Of a stretch of DNA of 11,323 bases, positions 6,856 through 11,323 are shown piece after piece (positions within the stretch are counted from its first letter, which is position 1; each line of letters begins with the position of its first letter). The notes below the pieces were generated by a model. That model did not search any database and had not been told where the DNA came from. It worked only from the letters and a program-made list of their open reading frames with translations. Both the position numbers and the translations under genes were made by a program. Origin of the DNA: Myxococcales bacterium (GTDB taxonomy: Bacteria > Myxococcota_A > UBA9160 > JALSIO01); assembly GCA_026989995.1 (NCBI GenBank), contig JALSIO010000699.1, positions 1 to 11,323 on the forward strand, given 5' to 3'.

Positions 6856-6960
6856 GTGGCCTCCGCCGGGGCGCACGTGGCCTCGGCTGCGCCGCGGGTG
6901 GGCTCTGCTGCGAAGTGCACGGACTCCACTCCGCTCCGCGTGGGCGCGGCTCCGCGGCCC
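6856..6960. repeat. Degenerate 21-bp tandem repeat, five units
   Basis: Five consecutive 21-bp units begin at 6856, 6877, 6898, 6919 and 6940. Four begin with GTGG, and units 1-3 and 5 share GTGGSC at the start. By my count neighbouring units 1/2 and 2/3 match at 15 of 21 positions, and 3/5 at 14 of 21. Unit 4 is the most diverged. Because 21 is a multiple of three, the frame starting at 6856 reads a seven-residue pattern (VASAGAH, VASAAPR, VGSAAKC, TDSTPLR, VGAAPRP). The minus strand also shows a seven-residue pattern (AAEPTRG-like). There is no start with a Shine-Dalgarno, so I treat it as intergenic repeat DNA. Confidence 0.5.
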
Positions 6961-6979
6961 GACGGGGCCGGGGCGGGGC

Positions 6980-8164
6980 CTAGCGGGGTTCCGGGAATCC
7001 GGGGCCCGCGGTCGCGAGCCCCGCAGCCGGCCTTCCGCCCGCCGCGCGCTCGAGGTTGGCTCCCACGCGGACCAGGCGCGCGAGCGGCACCCGGCGGAGA
7101 ACCTCCACCTCGTCTGCGTCGCGCGTTTCGGCGATGTGCCCGAGGCCCCGGCTCGCGAGCTCGGCGGCGCGCTCCACCGCGCCCGGAAGGGAGTCGGCCT
7201 CGCCGAGCGGCAGGCCGATGGCGCGGGCGAGGGCGTTGGCCACCGCGACGAAGGCGTAGAAGAAGGCCTGTCGCTCGCCCCGGTCGAGACGAGCGGCGGC
7301 GCGGAAGATCGGGTGGCGCGCGTCCTCCTCCACCGGGAGGGAGGGAAGCCACACCGGCAGGCGCCACGCATCGGTCTCGAGCGCCGTCGGGCGCTCGGAC
7401 CAGTCAGCCAGGTGCTCGGGCGGCAGGTGGGCGATGAGCTCCAGGGCCTCCTCCCGGGGCGGGAATCCGAGGTCCTCGAGGCGCCCGTCCCGCCACCGCC
7501 GGGCGAATTCCTCCATCTCGCTTCGGAGCTCGTAGGAGGGGGCGAGGAGCAGCCGGTGGTAGGTGGGCGGGTCTTCGGTGAAGAGCACCCGCAGGAGCCG
7601 GAGGAGGTCGGCGAGGTCGTCCCCGGCACGGAGCGCGCGCAGATAGATGCGTCCATCGATGGTGACCGCGCCCTCCGGCGGCCCGGCGGCCTCGGTGTCG
7701 GCGGGCGGGATCACCTCGACCCGGTCGGTCAGGTAGAGCACCGCGACCTCCGGATCCACGGCCCGCACGAGGCGGAGCAGGGTGGCGTCACCGGCTTCGG
7801 CGGCCGCGGCCAGGTAGCGGCCGAAGCGCTCCGGGGAGAGATCCTCGCCCTGCCACGCGTCGAGGTCCACGCAGGCGGTGATCTGCTCCGGGGTGGCGTG
7901 CTCCAGGATCCAGCCGGCCTCGGGCACGCCCACCGCGTCGAGCGTGGTGCAGAGATCCACCTCGGGGATCCGCGCGATCACCGCCGCCGGGTCGGGGGCG
8001 AGGTCGAGCAGAGCGGGCCGAGCGCGCGCGGGCGCCAGGCAGACCAGCTCCGCGAAGGAATCGGGATCGAGGTCCGCGGCGCTGCGCCGGGCCGCCGCCC
8101 GGTCGCGGGCGGCGAGCTCGAGCAGCGCCCGGGCGCGCGGGGGGAGGCGTCGGGCGGGGAGCAT
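6980..8164 (-). CDS. DUF6178-like protein of unknown function
   Basis: The 394-residue soluble protein is Leu/Ala/Glu-rich and mostly helical, with no signal peptide or membrane segment. It resembles the DUF6178 family, common in deltaproteobacteria, whose N-terminal part is built like the MgtE_N/flagellar-motor helical repeat. Examples are PAAVIARIPEVDLCTTLDAV (59-78), ILEHATPEQITACVDLDAW (86-104) and a following RFGRYLAAAAEAGD stretch. The middle part holds LTDRVEVIPP and YLRALRAGDD segments. The C-terminal half has RQAFFYAFVAVANALARA and AVERAAELASRGLGHIAE helices. No catalytic motif is visible and the function is unknown. The ATG at 8164 is the only good start, though its Shine-Dalgarno is weak. 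It is divergent from the PD40 membrane gene and convergent with the histone gene. Family assignment is from memory and moderately sure. Confidence 0.72.
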   Translation of the reverse strand: MLPARRLPPRARALLELAARDRAAARRSAADLDPDSFAELVCLAPARARPALLDLAPDPAAVIARIPEVDLCTTLDAVGVPEAGWILEHATPEQITACVDLDAWQGEDLSPERFGRYLAAAAEAGDATLLRLVRAVDPEVAVLYLTDRVEVIPPADTEAAGPPEGAVTIDGRIYLRALRAGDDLADLLRLLRVLFTEDPPTYHRLLLAPSYELRSEMEEFARRWRDGRLEDLGFPPREEALELIAHLPPEHLADWSERPTALETDAWRLPVWLPSLPVEEDARHPIFRAAARLDRGERQAFFYAFVAVANALARAIGLPLGEADSLPGAVERAAELASRGLGHIAETRDADEVEVLRRVPLARLVRVGANLERAAGGRPAAGLATAGPGFPEPR

Positions 8165-8167
8165 GGA

Positions 8168-8213
8168 CCGAGGCTAGCAGTGGCGCGGCGGGGCGGGGGT
8201 CTCCGGGCCTCGG
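8168..8213. promoter_or_regulatory. Inverted repeat in divergent intergenic region (possible operator)
   Basis: CCGAGGC (8168-8174) and GCCTCGG (8207-8213) form a perfect 7-bp inverted repeat spaced by 32 bp. It sits in the 86-bp gap between the divergent DUF6178-like gene and the membrane propeller gene. It could be an operator serving both, but in DNA this GC-rich a chance match is quite possible. No convincing -35/-10 pair is visible in the gap. Confidence 0.2.
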
Positions 8214-8250
8214 CTACCCTGGAGGCTCCGTTTCGATCTCGGGAGTGCGG

Positions 8251-9849
8251 GTGATCTGGCGGCTGTGGGTCTTCGTGGCGGGCTGCCCCGTGGGCGCGGT
8301 CGCCTTTCTCGGGTGCACCCTGCACGCGGGCCCGGCCCCCGCCCGGGGCCTCTCGGCGTGGGCGGCGGCCAACCCGTGGCTGGCGCTGGCGGGCTGCTCG
8401 GCCCTCGTCGGCGCGGGGGCCGTGCTCCTCGCCTCCTGGCTGGCCCGCCGCGGAGCGGACGAGCCGGAGCGGCCACTCCACCTCGCGGCCGGGGCGAGCT
8501 TCGGGCTTGCGGGGCTGCCCGCGGCCGTTGCGGCGTGGCTCGACCTCGCCCCGGGCCCTCTCGCGCATGCGGCGCTCGCCGGGGCCGCTTTCGCAGCCGG
8601 ACTGGTCTTCGGGGCCCGGGCGCAGGGGTCGGCCGGCGGGCTCCCGCGCCGCGCCGGCCTCGCCGTGGCGGGGGTGGCGGCCACCTCGATCGCGTTGGTG
8701 GCCCTTTCGGTGGCGGTCGGCGCGGTGGCGGGCCCCGGGACGACGCCTCCGAGGGGCCTCGCGGCGGCCGTGCTCGAGGTGGACGCGCGCACCCCGCTCG
8801 CGCCGGCGCGGAGCTGCCGGCTGTCGGGACCGGCCGAGGTGCTGCTCGATCGCGGTGCCCATCCGGCCTTCGGTCCGGACGGCCGGGTGCTCTGGCTCGA
8901 CGCCCCGGACGAGGCGGGCACACGGCAGATCCACCGCCTCGACCTTCGCACCCGGGAGCTCCAATGCTGGACCTGTGGCGAGCCCGGTCACAACCTGCGT
9001 CCGCGACCGGTGCCGGGCGGCCGTGCCCTGCTCTTCGTCACCAGCCGCCACCGCCGCACCCTCGCGCCCGCGCAGTGGGAGATCCACAGCGTCCGGGCCA
9101 CGGGCGCGCGGCCGCCGCCCGGCTCCCGCCGCCTCACCTTCCACCCGGCCTGGGACGACATCCCGGTGGCGCCTCCGCTTCCGGAGACGGTGGTCTTCAC
9201 TCGCCGCGGGCGGGGCCGGACCGACGTCCTGCTGGCCACCGTGCGCACCGGGCACGGCGGTCTCCTCCTCGGTCCCGCGTCGGTGCTCTTTTCCGGCGGG
9301 CCCGCATTCGCGACCAGCCTGGGATGGTCGCCCGACGCCCGGGCGCTTCTCCTGGCGCGCGGCAACCCGCTCGGCCCGCTCGAGGTGCGGACCCTCGATC
9401 CCGCCACCGGGGAGCAGCGCGGGCTCGGGGACGGGATCGCCTGGAACGCCGGCGCGGCCTTCGCTCCGGACGGGAGCCTGGTCGCGCTGGCCACCACATC
9501 GCGGGCCAGCGCCCTGGGCGTCCTTCCCGGCTGGCTCGGCGCCGTGCTGGCTCCCCTCGCGCTCGGCCGCGACGCCTTCGGGGTGCTCTTCCGCGGGACG
9601 GGTCTTCGTCTGGCAGCCCGCGAAGGCCCGCCGGCCGACTTCGATCTCGGCGAGGCGGGCGACTGGGGCAGTCCCACCGGGATCGGGCTCGCCCCCGATC
9701 TCGGGAGCGTGGTGCTCGGCCAGCGCCGGGAAGGGAAGCGGGGGCTCGAGGAGCGGATCGTGCAGATTCCGCTCCGGTGCGGGACCCCGGACGCCGGTGG
9801 AGCGGGCCGGGGAGCGACGGGGACGGGGCGGGATGCCGCGCATCGATGA
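8251..9849 (+). CDS. Five-TM membrane protein with PD40/TolB-like beta-propeller domain
   Basis: The 532-residue product has five hydrophobic segments at about residues 4-24, 39-64, 76-97, 104-123 and 134-160. A soluble region follows with repeated propeller-blade motifs: HPAFGPDGRVLWLDA, IHRLDLRTRELQ, LRPRPVPGGRALLFVTSRH, SLGWSPDARALLLARG, VRTLDPATGEQRG and AFAPDGSLVALAT. These [PW]-x-[FW]-S-P-D-G-type blades belong to the PD40/TolB family. The arrangement suggests a membrane-anchored sensor or scaffold whose propeller lies on the side opposite the first helix's start; topology is not certain. GTG 8251 is preferred since GGGAG lies 5 nt upstream; GTG 8245 is the alternative. The C-terminal tail (about 20 residues, Gly/Arg-rich) overlaps the Nudix gene by 17 nt, so the two are likely co-transcribed. 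I recognise no named homologue; function unknown. Confidence 0.75.
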   Translation: MIWRLWVFVAGCPVGAVAFLGCTLHAGPAPARGLSAWAAANPWLALAGCSALVGAGAVLLASWLARRGADEPERPLHLAAGASFGLAGLPAAVAAWLDLAPGPLAHAALAGAAFAAGLVFGARAQGSAGGLPRRAGLAVAGVAATSIALVALSVAVGAVAGPGTTPPRGLAAAVLEVDARTPLAPARSCRLSGPAEVLLDRGAHPAFGPDGRVLWLDAPDEAGTRQIHRLDLRTRELQCWTCGEPGHNLRPRPVPGGRALLFVTSRHRRTLAPAQWEIHSVRATGARPPPGSRRLTFHPAWDDIPVAPPLPETVVFTRRGRGRTDVLLATVRTGHGGLLLGPASVLFSGGPAFATSLGWSPDARALLLARGNPLGPLEVRTLDPATGEQRGLGDGIAWNAGAAFAPDGSLVALATTSRASALGVLPGWLGAVLAPLALGRDAFGVLFRGTGLRLAAREGPPADFDLGEAGDWGSPTGIGLAPDLGSVVLGQRREGKRGLEERIVQIPLRCGTPDAGGAGRGATGTGRDAAHR

Positions 9850-10438
9850 GATCCGGGATGCGCTCGGTCGTCGACACCCTCGCCTCCTCGAAGGCGACAG
9901 GCGGGCGGCCGTGGCCCTGGTGCTCCGCGAGGGCGCGCGGGGGTCGGAGGTCCTGTTCATCGAGCGGGCGCGCTTCGAGGACGACCCGTGGTCCGGCCAC
10001 ATGGCGTTCCCCGGCGGCCGCGTCGACCCGGGCGACGCGGATGCGCGCCGGGCCGCGGAGCGCGAGACGGAGGAGGAGGTGGGGCTCTCGCTGGCCCGCG
10101 CCGAGCCCCTCGGTCGACTCCACGATCTGAAGGAGTTCGGGCGGCCGGAGGGGCTGGTGATCTCGGCGTTCGCGTACCACCTCCCGGATCCGGGCCCCCT
10201 GCGGCCGAACTACGAGGTGGCCTCCGCGTTCTTCGTGCCCCTGCGCGACCTCCTCGATCCCGCCCGCCACGTGGCGTGGAGGCGTCCGGGTCTCCCGGTC
10301 GCCTTCCCGGGGATCGTGGTGGGGGACCCGGACCGCCACGTGGTGTGGGGGCTCACCTTCCGCTTCCTCGAGGACTTCTTCGAGGCGCTCGGGCGCCCGC
10401 TTCGGCACCCGGTTCCCTTTCCGAGGCGAGCGCGCTGA
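9833..10438 (+). CDS. Nudix hydrolase, CoA pyrophosphatase (NudL)-like
   Basis: The 201-residue protein carries a Nudix box: FPGGRVDPGDAD leading to RETEEEVGL (residues 59-85). Glu78, Glu80, Glu81 and Glu82 provide the metal-binding Glu cluster. The spacing, with eight residues between the Asp after GGxVDPx and the RE, matches E. coli NudL (CoA pyrophosphatase) rather than the standard seven. The preceding VLFIERARFEDDPWSGHMAFPGG corresponds to the UPF0035 signature before the box. Such enzymes split coenzyme A and its esters to phosphopantetheine and adenosine 3',5'-bisphosphate. ATG 9833 overlaps the end of the propeller gene by 17 nt and has a GGGGCGGG purine run before it, so translational coupling is likely. 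Substrate is by family inference; other Nudix activities are possible. Confidence 0.87.
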   Translation: MPRIDEIRDALGRRHPRLLEGDRRAAVALVLREGARGSEVLFIERARFEDDPWSGHMAFPGGRVDPGDADARRAAERETEEEVGLSLARAEPLGRLHDLKEFGRPEGLVISAFAYHLPDPGPLRPNYEVASAFFVPLRDLLDPARHVAWRRPGLPVAFPGIVVGDPDRHVVWGLTFRFLEDFFEALGRPLRHPVPFPRRAR

Positions 10439-10467
10439 GGGGACCGGAGGCGGGGTGCCCGGTCGCT

Positions 10468-10501
10468 GCCGCCGTGTGGAGTGGGATCGCCAGCCGGCGG
10501 C
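10468..10501. terminator. Possible bidirectional hairpin between convergent genes
   Basis: GCCGCCG (10468-10474) pairs perfectly with CGGCGGC (10495-10501) across a 20-nt loop. The pair sits in the 65-bp gap between the convergent stops of the Nudix and ACT genes. There is no T-tract on either strand and the loop is long, so this is a weak candidate. Confidence 0.2.
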
Positions 10502-10503
10502 GC

Positions 10504-11046
10504 TCAGGTGTCGGCGGGCATGAGCGCCACGTCGATCACCAGCCGGTCGGCCTCTGCCTCGAGCGCCTCCCGGAGCCTGCGGGGGTCGACGGGCTCGGGG
10601 ACCTCGACCCGCATCCGCAGGACGTAGTGCGGCGAGCCGCCCGGGCCGGGGCGGCTCTCGGTCTCGAGCTCCGCGATGTTGACACCGTGGTCCGCAAGCA
10701 CCCGGCACAGGCCGGCCACGATTCCGGCCCGGTCCTCACCGGCGGCCTCCACGCGGTAGAGCCGCGTGCCCGGTGCGGGCACCGGCGGGCGTCGCTCGCC
10801 CTCGAGGCGCCGGATCAGGATGGTGAGGCCGTGGTCGCGTTCGAGCTGCTTGGCGCCGACGGCGAGGCGGTGGCCGGCCTCCTCGTCCGCCGCGGAGCAG
10901 AGGAGGATCGCCGCGAAGTCGCTCCCGAGCAGCGTCATCCGCGAGTCCTCGAGGTTGGCATCGCACTCGTAGACGAGCCGCGCGAGGTCCGCCACGAGCC
11001 CCGGCCGATCGCGGCCGATCGCGGAAAGGATGAACCAGCGCCTCAT
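10504..11046 (-). CDS. Double ACT-domain protein, GcvR-like
   Basis: The 180-residue protein consists of two ACT domains. The first (about 3-77) has FILSAIGRDRPGLVADLARLVYECDANLEDSRMTLLGSDFAAIL in the family order: beta-1, the DRPGLV turn, helix, NxxDSRM strand. The second (about 96-176) has YRVEAAGEDRAGIVAGLCRVLADHGVNIAELETE. This is the layout of GcvR, the E. coli regulator that restrains GcvA at the glycine-cleavage operon by sensing glycine. No gcv genes are in view, so the amino-acid ligand and target are unknown here. ATG 11046 has GGAGG 4 nt upstream and overlaps the preceding gene's stop as ATGA, showing translational coupling. Confidence 0.88.
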   Translation of the reverse strand: MRRWFILSAIGRDRPGLVADLARLVYECDANLEDSRMTLLGSDFAAILLCSAADEEAGHRLAVGAKQLERDHGLTILIRRLEGERRPPVPAPGTRLYRVEAAGEDRAGIVAGLCRVLADHGVNIAELETESRPGPGGSPHYVLRMRVEVPEPVDPRRLREALEAEADRLVIDVALMPADT

Positions 11047-11264
11047 CGGTCCTCCCGGCCAGGCGCGATCCTAGCAGAGCCCCCGGTGGCCTCCCGGGCT
11101 TCGAAGCCCGGACAGGCCGCGACCGGAAGGGGCGGGTAGCGGCGATAGCGGGGATCCCCGTCCGCCCGCGCGCAGCGCCAGAAGCGGCTGCCGCGGGCAC
11201 TCACCTGCAGGCGGGCGTGTCGGCATCGGCCACAGAGGCCGGGGTCCGGGGCGGAATCGCTCAC
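11043..11264 (-). CDS. Four-cysteine mini-protein (putative zinc-ribbon-like)
   Basis: The 73-residue protein has a CxxC pair (Cys11, Cys14 in GLCGRCRH), then Cys31 in GSRFWRC and Cys51 in LPVAACPGFE, with a YPPLPV segment between them. Four spaced cysteines suggest a structural metal site, presumably zinc, though that is inference. Similar small 'C..C...C...YP.LPV..C' proteins are widespread and uncharacterised as far as I recall. The GTG at 11264 overlaps the stop of the upstream gene as GTGA, and its own stop overlaps the next ATG as ATGA. That tight coupling is the main support for the start and for this being a real gene. Function unknown. Confidence 0.75.
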   Translation of the reverse strand: MSDSAPDPGLCGRCRHARLQVSARGSRFWRCARADGDPRYRRYPPLPVAACPGFEAREATGGSARIAPGREDR

Positions 11265-11323
11265 GGCGCCGGCTCGACCTCCAGCAGGCAACCGCGTCCG
11301 GTGTCGGGCACGCGAATCTCGAG
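11261..11323 (-). CDS. C-terminus of an unidentified gene, truncated by the window edge
   Basis: Only the last 20 codons are present (LEIRVPDTGRGCLLEVEPAP, then TGA). The frame is open to the right edge and its stop overlaps the GTG of the four-cysteine gene, so it is probably the upstream member of the same operon. The product cannot be identified from this fragment. Confidence 0.55.
   Translation of the reverse strand, partial: LEIRVPDTGRGCLLEVEPAP

Larger units (their letters stand above)
6679..6979. other. 301-bp gene-free region between convergent genes
   Basis: No reading frame here has a convincing start with a Shine-Dalgarno or a recognisable product. It holds the post-histone hairpin (6695-6722), a four-run G motif on the minus strand (complement of CCC-AT-CCC-ATTCGGT-CCC-A-CCC, 6758-6779), a directly repeated CCCGGTT (6747-6753 and 6777-6783), and the degenerate 21-bp repeats from 6856. 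Both flanking genes end here. Confidence 0.6.

Noticed and set aside
6856..7437. A possible repeat-protein gene starting at GTG 6856 in frame with the 21-bp repeats
   Set aside because: There is no Shine-Dalgarno, and the frame runs on antisense into the DUF6178-like gene. The seven-residue pattern is a by-product of the DNA period.
6638..8254. A 538-codon plus-strand open frame across the DUF6178-like gene
   Set aside because: It is antisense to a frame with coherent helical repeats and a good ATG, and its own product has no recognisable features.
8965..8994. Zinc-knuckle-like CWTCGEPGHN in the propeller protein
   Set aside because: The pattern lacks the fourth ligand (Cys) of a CCHC knuckle. 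The position fits a blade connection, and C-x-x-C-G motifs occur there in some PD40 proteins.
7978..10002. A 674-codon minus-strand frame across the propeller and Nudix genes
   Set aside because: It is antisense to genes with clear propeller and Nudix motifs, and its composition is Arg/Gly/Pro-rich shadow sequence.
1..11323. tRNA, rRNA, CRISPR array, insertion sequence or attachment site
   Set aside because: I found no cloverleaf-like segment, regularly spaced identical repeats, transposase-like product or flanking duplications.

Overview
This is a very GC-rich window with strong G/C preference at third codon positions and many GTG starts. That pattern, a DUF6178-type protein, a CBS–GGDEF protein and a single-fold bacterial histone suggest a free-living, high-GC 'deltaproteobacterial' lineage (Myxococcota, Binatota or Desulfobacterota-like). 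The taxonomic placement is inference. I see no phage, transposon, CRISPR, rRNA or tRNA signal.

Layout. Positions 3-1334 (+) hold bioA, the DAPA aminotransferase of biotin synthesis, with its 5' end outside the window. On the minus strand follow an SRPBCC-fold protein (1261-1806), which overlaps the bioA 3' end tail to tail, and upstream of it a soluble CBS-pair/GGDEF diguanylate cyclase (1886-2902). Diverging from that is a two-gene plus-strand unit: fdhD (3038-3943) and a YdeP-type molybdopterin oxidoreductase (3960-6212). FdhD is the sulfurtransferase that activates such enzymes, so the pair makes functional sense.

The most interesting locus is 6263-6678. A near-consensus sigma70 promoter (TTGACA, 16 bp, TATGAT) drives a leader of about 160 nt rich in hairpins. 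It ends in a strong Shine-Dalgarno and a 73-residue protein. I read the protein as a bacterial histone: a Lys/Arg-rich 18-residue tail followed by a histone fold with the canonical R-K-T...D signature and a very short third helix. Downstream lie a strong GC hairpin and a 301-bp gene-free stretch with degenerate 21-bp tandem repeats.

The right third holds a convergent DUF6178-like protein (6980-8164, minus). Diverging from it is a plus-strand pair: a five-TM protein with a PD40/TolB-like propeller (8251-9849), and an overlapping CoA-pyrophosphatase-type Nudix hydrolase (9833-10438). At the right edge is a tightly coupled minus-strand operon with ATGA/GTGA overlaps: a truncated gene (11261-11323), a four-cysteine mini-protein (11043-11264) and a GcvR-like double-ACT protein (10504-11046).

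Most of the window is housekeeping or accessory metabolism. The histone with its promoter, leader and downstream repeats is the part that deserves attention.
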